A stretch of DNA of 63,046 nt from Thermomucor indicae-seudaticae (Eukaryota > Mucoromycota > Mucoromycetes > Mucorales > Lichtheimiaceae): NCBI GenBank assembly GCA_000787465.1, contig JSYX01000157.1, positions 1 through 63,046 of the forward strand, read 5' to 3'. The notes beneath the pieces were generated by a model. The model searched no databases, was not told the origin of the DNA, and saw only the letters and a program-made list of their open reading frames with translations. Made by a program: the position numbers and the translations under genes. Shown one piece after another: positions 36,861 through 47,104 of the stretch (position 1 is its first letter; each line of letters opens with the position of its first letter).

Positions 36861-38130
36861 GCGTGGAGCCGTGACACAAAGTTCAAGAATCTACACGATT
36901 CTGTCATTGCCCCAATGGAGCCTGTCTTTGAAAAACATGTATAGCGATTACCTTATTGCGGCTGTTTATATCCTTTCTTTTTGTTCACTCTTAATGTCTC
37001 TTGGGAGCTTTATATATTGGAAAGATAAGCTTTATTAAGAACAACGGCTTAAAGCCTGCTGAACGAACGTCATTAAAGAGTTGAGGCGTTGAGTGTTTGA
37101 CTTGTTTGAATAAACTTGTCCATAAGAAGCATAGCACTGTGTAGCAATGGTAAAGACCCACACATGGCAAAGGTCACATAGACCAATGCACGGCGTTTGT
37201 TGGACTTTAAGCTACCCTTTGACACCATGACGCACTGTAAAATGGGACGCAGAATTGAGCACTCAGACTACATAACCGCACATGAAAAACCATGGAGAAC
37301 TCACCATAGCAGCAGCAAAAGCTATAAGCCCTGTTGAAAATGATGCTGAGTACAGCGATAGTTTCGTCAGACCGTCCGCAATTACAGCTTGTATGCATGT
37401 GTCATTTTACCTCTCCATAAAAGTGGATAGTAGGAGCGGACATGAAATAGCGAGTAGCTGGATCCTCTATGAACGTTTTCTCAAAGTTAAGAAACGTGAT
37501 CTTCAGGTCCACTATTGAAGGTAAGCGTACGCAGTGAATATCACGAAACCGACGCAGTCAACTGGACCCCAGATGAGCGACGCATCTCCTGAGCGGCGCC
37601 TTGAGTATTGATAAATGATGCTGGAGCTCAAGCAGATGAGGGAACCGACGATAAAAGCAGCCATACACGGATCTGGATCTGTGGGTAACTTTTCCCATGC
37701 TTGGGCGCAAAAAAATCGAGCTCCGATCAGAAGCACAGCCATGAGTCCCAGGATATGCATGGACATGTTTGCTAGTCGCCAGTAGTCAGTTGCAATGTAC
37801 TTAACATCTTTGTCGTTCTCTTACGGTAATACCTCTGCTGTTATGTATATGAAACAAGCTTGCAAAGCATCTCAGGCACGCAAAGGTTGAGGAGGAACGA
37901 TGTCCGGAGGTCATATGTGACTTACAGCGCATCCATTGTGGCAAATCTTCCCATCCAACAAGTTGACTGTTTAAGCGCGCGATCCTTTTACTGCTTCCTC
38001 GTTTTATCAGAGGACCTGTTAACATTGAGTCGTAGTCATCTTCAAGAAAAGATCTCCGATAACCGAGAACTGATCCAAGATTTGCGCCTTGATTCTTAGA
38101 AGTCAGAATGGCACGTTGCGTCCAACTCAT
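36860..38130 (-). pseudogene. PAQR/Izh-family (adiponectin-receptor-like) membrane protein, apparently degenerate
   Basis: The reading starts MSWTQRAILTSKNQG (ATG 38130). Exon 1 to 37833 holds RLNSQLVGWEDLPQWMR and CLRCFASLFHIHNS, the PAQR entry motif. Exon 2 (37771-37531) holds ANMSMHILGLMAVLLIGARF, a second helix AAFIVGSLICLSSSIIYQYS and WGPVDCVGFVIFTA. Exon 3 (37466-37411) holds AGSSYSLFHVRSYYPLLW. Further helices read LIAFAAAM (37330-37305) and ALVYVTFAMCGSLPLLHSAM, with a stop at 37073. Relics of the last helices (IYKAPK, then ESCRFLNFVSR) lie at about 36880-37030 behind stops. Known PAQR proteins bind zinc through a TM2 His and a C-terminal His-x3-His: here the first is Gln and the others are Cys and Asn. 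The join near 37331-37411 needs either an 80-base intron that cuts a helix or an impossibly short 23-base one. Confidence 0.5.
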
Positions 38131-39420
38131 CGTGTAACACGTGGATAATACAGTGAAGAAAAAAACGAGAGAAAAGAACAAGAGCGAAGAAATCTTCGTG
38201 AGAATCTCCTTCGCTTTTGTAGTTCCTCTTGTGCATAAATGTCATTCTCCTGACCGACAGACTGCATACAGTTGGGAATTTGCGGAAGAACCTCCCTTCT
38301 TTCACCTGCATATTTCGTTCTCCTGTGTCAAACACATCAAGGGTGCAAAGGGTTATTACGGACATCTTGGGCCGATCTTTGTGGCAAAAGGGTTCCCAAT
38401 CACGTTCCTGTTATCCAAATTGAGATCGATTGATTGACGTTATCCAAAACCGTCGTTCTTTAATCTTTCCGGAGGATCAATTACCCTTAGAACCGAAGAC
38501 ATTTCGTTAAAAATAAAGAACAGCACTTGCACTTTTCCGGAAACCTCTGTCATTGAATGTTTACTGTCCTTCACGCGAGCTGCAAAAGCGGAAATAAAAT
38601 GCATTTAGAGGTCTCTGTGTAAACTTGCATTTCATTCACCACGATAACAGGTGCCAAAGGACGCTTTTAGGAATCCTGGCTGCTGATCCTTTTTTGGCGT
38701 CTTGCGCATATCAACCGATTCAGTAGCGTCATTGTACCGCCACCAGGAACGTATGCAAAGCGGAACCTTTCTATCCCAATACCCTTTCGCCTTTTCTTTT
38801 TGACCTGTGAAAATCGTAAAAAGTAGTAAGACTTCTGATGGTCAGTTGATATTCCTTTCAGGGCACTGTTGACCGAAAAGGGACCATGGTCAAAGCGTTC
38901 TTCCTCCAACAGGTATCACCGCTGTCAACGTTACGCAAAGTATCATGGCAACTTCAGTAACACACCCAAAAGTAGGATTATATTTTCGCCCGAAGAGGGC
39001 GGTGTTCTGAAACGAGGTAAAATAGCTGCTATTTAGCAGCAACTAAGTGTTGTGGCTGAAGGCAATATTTCCTTAAAGTCTGTCTAGATACGTTTCTCAG
39101 GCATATGATCTAAGCCGTATGTCACTTCGGGCCATTCGATGACGGGTCATGCGTTGCACAGGTGGACTTTCTGGCGTTTTTGTCATATAAAGACCCTAAG
39201 TTTTTCCACCTTTCTGTATTTCCCGTTGTTCATTACTTTTACATCTCTTTCCCACTTGAAGAATTCGACCTTGCTTCATTGTTTATATTATTCTCTTCCC
39301 ATGCGATAATTCTGCCCCGTCTTTGTTTACATACATTCTCCCTTGCGTTACCATTTAGAGCCTTACCCCACAAAAACAAAAACAAACGCAAACGAAAAAC
39401 TTAAACTGACCTTTACTGCT
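38131..39420. other. intergenic region between divergent PAQR-like and homeodomain genes
   Basis: About 1.3 kb that holds both promoters. The 39240-39420 part is pyrimidine-rich followed by an A-rich leader just before the homeodomain ATG. No supported gene; the frame at 38667-38909 has no domain. Confidence 0.4.
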
Positions 39421-40552
39421 ATGACAAGCTACATGGCTTTCCCTTCGCCCCAGAAGGTAATAACCGATATAGCGGGCAAACGAGCTTTGTGCCCAAAGGG
39501 TCGTATGAACTTGTACCTAATACTTAGACTATGCAAACAATTATTCTTCGGCATCAGCATTTTCGTATATTTAGTCCTGTGATCCTGTTTCACGATCACG
39601 AATACATCAAGGATAGCTCTGGAAACGTTGCGCATGTGCATATCGCTTATGGCGATCCACATTATGGTCCAGCCATCGAGACCCACAAGAAGCGAATTCA
39701 CCGTATGCTGGAGCACAATGAACGATTTTGGAGCGACATAAGAGGTGAGAATCATGGCACATTCCCTCTTTCGGTGTTCCCGTCTTGACTAACTGGAATT
39801 TCTTATGTAATGAAGAAAAAAGACTGCTTTCGCCTGTATCCTCCTCTCTTGGCACTTGTTCACCTACACCTCCTCCTCCTCCACCTTTACACCTACATGA
39901 TGAAGCATTCCCATCATCTCCACTACCGCCTGCTCTTACCTTACCAAGTTATCGCAACCGGTATCACCCTAATCCCGCCGATTCACACCGACGAACTTCT
40001 TCCTTATCATCTACTACCGCTGGTTCGGTAGTCGAAGACACTTCCTCCTCCTCTTACTCTGCCGCAGCCGCCTCTCCGCCGCCATCGTCTCCAGAAGACT
40101 ACTTGCCGCCTAAATCGCAGCCTGATCCTCCTCCTAAGCGTCGAAGAGGGAACCTTCCCAAAGCTGTCACGGCCATTTTACGCGACTGGCTAGCAAAACA
40201 CAAGAGACATCCGTATCCCACTGAAGAGGAAAAGGCTGCTCTGGCCCGACAGACCAACCTGACATTGAATCAAATCAGTAACTGGTTTATAAATGCTCGT
40301 AGGCGTATTCTGCAACCAATGCTTCAAAAGGAGCAAATGATGCTGGAGAATCAACCTGGCAACGAATCTCTCGGTATCCTGTCCTATTCTACAACAGGTG
40401 AGAAAAAAATATAGCTGCCTGTCTTGACAGGATCTTTTTACTGAATCTTCATTATGCAAAAAGGACCAACTCGCCGAGACAGAAAGCGATCCAATCCGGA
40501 TATGTATGAACTACCCGCCAAACGTCGTACTACTGCACCCAAGCGGAAATGA
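39421..40552 (+). CDS. TALE-class homeodomain transcription factor
   Basis: Four exons (39421-39456, 39558-39744, 39816-40397, 40464-40552) give 297 residues. The N-terminal 75 residues ([18 protein letters not shown], then [20 protein letters not shown]) are globular-looking and not a domain I know. A proline/serine-rich linker leads to the homeodomain at about 180-245: [19 protein letters not shown], then [20 protein letters not shown], then [14 protein letters not shown]. The HPYPT loop is the three-residue extension that defines the TALE (KN/PBX/MEIS) class, and WFINARRR is the recognition helix. The last exon adds a basic tail ([21 protein letters not shown]) that can serve as a nuclear signal. 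Fungal TALE factors act in mating or development; which applies here cannot be told. Confidence 0.85.
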
Positions 40553-42674
40553 ACCCTCCGTCTATGATTATCATTATGATGCGACGGGTAGCTCCGCAAG
40601 ATCTATCTCATTGTCTTCATTATGTTGTACTATAGGACCACCGTTGTTATCCATTCATTTACTATTATATTATTATGAATCTTTATATCATTGTTATGTA
40701 GACAAACATAAAAATCATCCTAGTTTCCATTTAATCAAGTCATGTGGCACAACAAAACGCCAACTGTTAAGCAGAATATCAATTTCTGTGTGAAAAAAGC
40801 GCCTTCTAAGATCACTTCTCCTTGTGCATCATTTCCTTAAAAAGACATATAAAGGCTGTCGCCGAACTTGAGGAATAAGATCAACTTTCCCAGGATACTA
40901 TTATACATAATCCTTCTATAACCCTGAATATCTACAGTTGATCAAAGTTCTGACATCCCCTTGCTCAGATGATCTCTTTACTTCCCGTTTCACATGGTAC
41001 ACGAGCTGACTAAAATAAACAAACTGCAAGCTTCCAGCGACAAGGCCTTTAGATTAACAGACAAGCGACGATGCTTTACAGTCCCTTTAAAATCGAATTG
41101 ACGTTGGTAGAGAACTTTTCGACACCTATGGTGATGAACAGTCTGCGCTCATGTTAATCGTCTCAGAACACATCTTGAACCTCTCAGAAATCCAACTATT
41201 GCTTGTCGTCTCTTGCTCTTCATTGGCTCTCAACGTATATAGTTATGCGTTTTACGGAAATATCTGACATGGTAGTGTGTTGTCGACATTTGAAAAGCTC
41301 AAGGACGTGAAGCAATGCCCGCGTCGGCGTGACTACGGAATCGTTTTCTCTTTTCATGTCTTCTCGCCGTAGAGTCCTCCTCTACATAAAAAGCCCTAGT
41401 ATTATGAAGATTGTTTCCAGCAGTTGGAATTCGCACTACATAGGACTGGGGATAAAAGAAAACTTCACCTCCCACGGCGAAGATTTGACTGGGAGACTGA
41501 GTGAGCTTGAGGAATGGATTCCTCTTGGATACAATGAATGGAGACAACAGAATGCTTGGCCAGACGTTGGTAAAGGAGCAAAAGAAGTTGAACTCTTTGA
41601 AAGACAATATGAGGAATCGTACCTGGCGATGGAGGACGACCTCAAATGGAAGCTTCAGACGGGAAGGATAGTCGAAAATGCTTGAACGTCAATGCTCTCA
41701 AGACATTCAGTGCATTGTTTTGCCGTCTTTCTTTCTGACACTGTGTATATCGAACAGGACGTCTTTACTCAAGAGTAGCTCGATCAAATTGCAGAAAGGG
41801 ACGGAAAAGCAGACCCATTGTTGCCTGATGATCTTCGCGGTTGTTCAACAATAACTGTTGGAAACCACTTCTAGCTCAGATCGATGAACCTCGCTCATCG
41901 CAAAGAAAAACGTTACAATCGCAAAACTCGCTCTGGTTACGACTGGGTACAAAGCAATATCTACAACCTCGTTGGCGATGACGGGTCCGGAAATTCGGAA
42001 CAGTTTTACAAGGAAGAGTGATGTCTATCTGGAGAAAAATCGATATTCTAAGCACTTAATAGAGAGAATCATTAGAAGATCGTATTCTAGGTAGTCTACG
42101 TTAAGACATTGGCAGACTATCTGCAACGAGATATTCTAATAGTATGGCAACATATAGTAAGATGTCTGCTACTCATGTGCTACTAAGTTGGGACATTGAT
42201 CCGTATGTGGAAAGAGCGAACTCTGTAAGTTTGGTGCGTATTGCGTTGCCGCTAGGTGATCGGTGAAACTGAAAGTCCTTAAATGTCTGGCCCGTTAAAA
42301 ACATGTTCCGTTCTGAATGATAACCTCTATATCAGAGAAAGATTATCGTAGTGTGAAGACCACATAGCGCCGACTGATAATTAACTTCCAAGTCAAAATA
42401 TGAGATGCGCTGTGGGATAGAGTTGCAGCTGAAACAAAACTGCACACGCAAAACCTGCAGTGGAATTCAAACTCAGAGAAGAACAAACTTTCAGGGAGAG
42501 CGAGCACGCAGTGGTTTCTTTCAGCAGGATCACCGCTTCTTTGAACTCCCTATAATCTCGAAACACATCAGCACAGGTAATAATTCCGTCGTTTAACAGA
42601 AGCCGGTTGGGTTCATCCGTGTGTTTTTTGCAATTACTGATGCGGGATGACACGAGCGTAGAGCGCCCCAAAAG
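40553..42674. other. 2.1-kb stretch with decayed coding fragments
   Basis: After the homeodomain gene's 3' flank, plus-strand open pieces in different frames follow one another. At about 41097-41268 there is VGRELFDTYGDEQSALMLIV. At 41404-41685 there is KIVSSSWNSHYIGLG through EEWIPLGYNEWRQQNAW. At about 41743-41860 there is LDQIAERDGKADPLLPDDLR after a stop. At 41884-42021 a 45-residue ORF ends EQFYKEE. They could be a degraded gene or mobile element. I do not recognise it. Confidence 0.3.
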
Positions 42675-43075
42675 ATGTCAGACACGAAAGCTGTCATCAA
42701 GAGTGTCGATATGAGCGAGGAGATGCAGCAGGAAGCGATTGAATGCAGCACACAGGCACTTGAAAAATACAATATTGAGAAGGACATTGCAGCTCACATT
42801 AAGCGCGAGTTCGACAAGAAATATGGCAAGTTGTCATCGCAGGAGATCGTACAACAAGGATAGCTCATATCCCCTCTCTCTGCTTGTAGGAGCTACTTGG
42901 CACTGTGTTGTCGGACGTAACTTTGGCAGTTTCGTAACTCATGGTAATTGAAGCAAAAAGGGGTTTGGCTTGTGGAAGATAAAAATGCTGAATGATCTAC
43001 TATCATACAGAGTCGAAGCACTTTATTTATTTCTACCACGGACAGATCGCCATCCTGTTATTCAAGTCTGCCTAG
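42675..43075 (+). CDS. dynein light chain LC8 (DYNLL type)
   Basis: Three exons (42675-42825, 42890-42943, 43011-43075) give exactly 89 residues, the standard LC8 length. It starts [20 protein letters not shown], then [16 protein letters not shown], then [17 protein letters not shown], and ends [18 protein letters not shown]8 is a dimeric hub that binds TQT-type linear motifs and is part of cytoplasmic dynein, which moves nuclei and endosomes along hyphae. Intron 1 starts GCAAGT rather than GT: the protein demands the joint TAT-G|GA-GCT, so this is a GC-AG intron. Reading through it would stop after VQQG. Only the middle Gly-Ala differs from the usual Asn-Pro before TWHC. Confidence 0.95.
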
Positions 43076-44454
43076 AATTTTTTATCCCAGAACTTCCTGT
43101 AAAAGCGAATGCTCGTTACCTTTGTCTGAAATTTCCGTGATCTTCTATTTGCGTGTGAAACGAGGGTAGAATAAAGATGATCACGTCAAAACGTATTTAT
43201 TTGTGATCTCGCGAGCGCGAGAATGTGTAGCGCGTCAGAGGCGAGACTCCATGACTTGTGTATATGTTACCTCTGTCTGCTCGGAAAAGCCAAGTGACGC
43301 TAATGCTGTTGCTAAGGAATTCGTTAGTCTTTAACGGGACAGTCGTGTAAGTTGTCAGCAATAGGTCTTAAATTTTCCATGTTCACGCAGCTTTGCGCAG
43401 AAGCTTTCAGTATTATTAGAAGGCTACAAAAAGGTTTGGAAAAGCCAGCATGCGACCTTCCTTGAAACCAGCGTCAGTATTAACAGATAAGGGCGCTGTG
43501 ATAAGGCAGCATCGACCCACAACCGTGCACACTTGTTGGCATTTACTGGGCTGATGTCGTAGAGTATCGATGGGAGTATCCGGGATCCGTGAACACACTG
43601 CACGTTGCCATTCATCTTCTGTGACGCGAATGAACTAAGCCCTTCATGGGAGTAAAAGCTGATCCTACACAAGGCAGCAGAGCATCGCTGTTTACCAAAC
43701 ATGCAACCGACGCTTGAGAGAAAACAGTGAACGCTCACCGTAATGGTAATTTTGTAGCGATCAGTTCCGTCCGACGATCAATCTTCTTTTTTATGAGTTT
43801 GGTAAGCAATGAAATATCACTGAACTCGATGTAATGATCAATGATCATTTTGGGATGCACTATCGCTGTACTGAAAGCCAATGAAATTACGCCTTCCTGT
43901 TGTTTTGGTTGCGTCGATTCAGTAAGACTCTTCGCCAGCCGCTCTAGGATGAATCATTGCAGTGTACCTGCCAATTTTTCGCGTACGTATGCAGATTAAA
44001 GTGTGGATCTTCGCTTGACACCTTGTTATCTAAAAAGGGCTACCTTATTCGATCACTAGAATGATGCTGTATCAACATTCTTGCTATAAATTTTGCAGCA
44101 GATACCACGGTGAGGACAACAAATATGGAAAACTGATCGTTTTATGAACGGCAGCAATTATTGGTGTGATCGGCAGGAAAGCATCCCCCAACAGGTTCAG
44201 ACCAAAAATGGTTAGCCTTGGCCCAACGGCATTTTTCCAAACAATAACAGATGGTCCTTGCACGAAACGTTTCCCAAGGAAAACATGAAACGGCAAATAG
44301 AAGGAAAGGCGACCGGATAAAAGATCTCCGTGTGGCAACTGAACGTCGCACACAGATCGCTTGCGATCAAGATACGCTATAAATTTGGGAAAAACAAGAG
44401 TTTAGTCTTATTCTTTTCTTTCATTCTTCTTTCTCTTTCCGGGGCATCACAAAC
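43076..44454. other. intergenic region between LC8 and the carrier gene
   Basis: About 1.4 kb. A pyrimidine-rich tract at about 44405-44445 precedes the carrier ATG. Minus-strand frames at 43424-43738 and 44084-44353 have no recognisable domain. No gene supported. Confidence 0.4.
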
Positions 44455-45979
44455 ATGCTTCCTCTCATCATTTCTGCAATACAAGCTGTCCTACAAGTGA
44501 TGGTCATCGTCTTGTTCGGTTTTTGCCTTACAAAGATGGGCTATTACACCATGGACAAACAAAAGGTAACGTGGATTGATTTTGCAATTCGCGCTCTCTC
44601 CGTGTTCTAAAGCCAGGTCAATTGATTACAGTGGCTGTCCAAATTGAACATGGTCTTTTTCACGCCCTGTCTCTTGTTCTCTAACATTGCATCGACAATT
44701 TCTCTCGAGAAACTGCTCGCGTTCTGGCCGATCCCCGCGTTTTACATCACGTTTGCCATAATATCCTATACCGCAAGCCAATTGACGTCCCGCTTCGTTG
44801 GGCTTAGCGCAGCTTATCGGCGCTTCGTTTTAGCATGTGTGATGTTCAGCAACACCAATTCGTTGCCAATCGCCATTATTTCCAGCTTGGCGGTCTCGGA
44901 AGCCGGGAAAATTCTATTTTGGAATGCCGACGATACGCAGGAATCCGTGGCGGCCAGGTAAACTGATCTCTGGATAACCATAAAAATATTAGAAATCTGA
45001 TGGAGATCGATTTAGGGGAATCTCCTATACTCTGTTCTTTGCAATTTTCGGCAACCTAGTTCGATGGTCGTATGGCTACAGTCTACTCCGCAAATACGAT
45101 GACGACGATATGGAAGATGAGGATGACAGTGACAGAGAAACAACCGTCGAACGATATTCAACGAGCCGTGGTGGATCAAGTTACGGGGCCACGATCATTG
45201 TCAGCGATGACAACAGCGATAAAGACTTGGAGCAACAGCGACCGGTTCGCAAAGGTATGCCCGATCGCCGCTCTAGCTCGATGACTATAGCGACGCAACC
45301 CCAAGAGAACATCAAAGCTACTACTACCGGGGTGATGGAGGAAGAAAGCACTCGACTTTTGTCGACATTCCCAACTCTAGCGGGTGATCAGAGCAGAGAT
45401 TCTCATCGTCGTCCTTGGGTGCTAATCCGTGTGGCGAGTCGTGTGCACAGCTTCATGTCGCCGCCGTTATACGCTGCTGCTTTGGCACTCGTCGTTGGCC
45501 TGACGCCGCTTAAACATGTCTTGTACGACAAGCAATCGTTCCTGTACCCGTGCCTAACCAAAGCGGTGGAGACCTGTGGCAAGGCCGCAGTACCCATCAT
45601 CTTGACATGTCTTGGCGCCCAGCTCACTTGCATCTCCGAGTCGCAACAATCCGCCTCACCGACTTCTAGAAAACCAGTAGCCACCGTCATCTTTGTCCGC
45701 ATGATCCTCATGCCTTTCTTGGTGATTCCGATTTCGGTAGCGTTTGTGGTCTATGGCTCTGGATGGTCCACCCTTGCAACGGATCCTGTTTTCATCATCA
45801 TGATGATCATCCTTGGTTGCACACCCACAGCTATCAACTTGGTTCAGATTACTCAGGTCAATGGCGTGTTTGAGGAGGAAATGCTTCGGATGCTGTTTTG
45901 GAGCTACGGTGTTGTTTGTGTTCCTGTTTGTACTCTGCTGGTGTTTGTGGCACTCAACATTGTCGATAAGCTCGTCTAA
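44455..45979 (+). CDS. auxin-efflux-carrier family (PIN-like) membrane transporter
   Basis: Three exons (44455-44565, 44632-44957, 45016-45979) give 466 residues. The N-terminal half has five hydrophobic helices (AVLQVMVIVLFGFCLTKMGY; FFTPCLLFSNIASTIS; SNTNSLPIAIISSLAVSEAG; FFAIFGNLVRWSYGYSLL). A central cytosolic loop of about 120 residues is rich in Asp, Ser and Arg (DDDDMEDEDDSDRE). Five more helices follow (PPLYAAALALVVGLTPLKHV; VRMILMPFLVIPISVAFVVY; MMIILGCTPTAINLVQIT; VVCVPVCTLLVFVALNIV). NTNSLP and PTAINLVQIT are the crossover segments of the BASS/AEC fold. Fungal members sit in the ER or vacuole membrane and are poorly understood; the substrate is unknown. Confidence 0.85.
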
Positions 45980-47104
45980 ACCCCTCTTTCTACTGCATTC
46001 TTCCACTCATTCTTGTGCTATTACTGTATATACTAGCATCTAGTACAAAGCCACTGTTTCTTTCTTTTTCCCACATCTGGTGTGTTTCTCTGCATATCTT
46101 TATCATGTTCTACATCTTTTTATCAATAGTATGGAATTTTCTATTTTCTGGAGGTGACACTAAATCATATAAACAAGCATGTCATGTTTCTTCGCTAAAT
46201 GCGTCCTCTGTGCAATCTGTCATTTCTATGTTGATGCATTATTATTTGGATCTAGTCGCTTGATGCTATGAGGTGATACAGAAAACATTCCGAGGGTGCC
46301 ATCTCCATTATCATAGACTAGCATTTCATTTGTGTCGTCCATACAATTCGATGAATGTTCGATCGTGGTTTGTTTTGAAAAGTGCACAAAGTTGCATTAC
46401 CGTCTTTAGGAGCGTTACAGAAAGGTATTACAAAGGTGAAACTGATAGCAGCGACATTCCAGAATCAAGGTTCAGGCGTTTCCGGTGAGGCACCGTCGTC
46501 TACAATATAGAAAAAAGGAAGCTTCTACAAGTCTTTTCTTTTTATTACCTTCGCGTGCAACACAAGAGGTTGTGTGGAGCAAAGGCAAAGCTGTTCACGG
46601 TTAGCCAGTTACATCAAAAGTCTAACCGAAAACTCGGGCTTGAAGAAATAACGAATGGCCTTTGTTGTACATAATTTAAATCATGATGCGATCGTCTTCC
46701 GTGGGACAGTAGATCTGTTAATTAAAGTATGGCAAGTAGTGGAAAAAGCGATTGAAGAAGAACCATGGGCGCAAGTGATTTTGATGAAGGAGAAAAAAAG
46801 GCTCCAAGCATCGCTTTATTCATACTGTCGCATACGAAGATGCGGGAACGCAGGGTCGAAGAATTGTAACGGCTGCTACGCCTCTCAGTCTGTGCAGAAC
46901 GAATGTTTAGACAAAATAAAAGACAGTTTTCGGGTACTTTGCATAGTTTAATGGGAATGCTTTATATAGTAGAATACAAGTAGATGAATAGTATTACGCA
47001 AACAGAATTGCGAAAAAATAGACGATGTTCCTAACAGTCAGTGGCATTAAGGTGCAATAAAGTGAGAATAGAAGACAATGGTTGTGATTATTACTCTTCC
47101 TTTC
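45980..47104. other. intergenic region between convergent carrier and chitin synthase genes
   Basis: About 1.1 kb. A plus-strand ATG frame at 46655-46951 (98 residues, with WQVVEKAIEEEPWAQVI and several cysteines) has no domain or clear promoter and remains doubtful. Otherwise nothing is supported. Confidence 0.3.
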
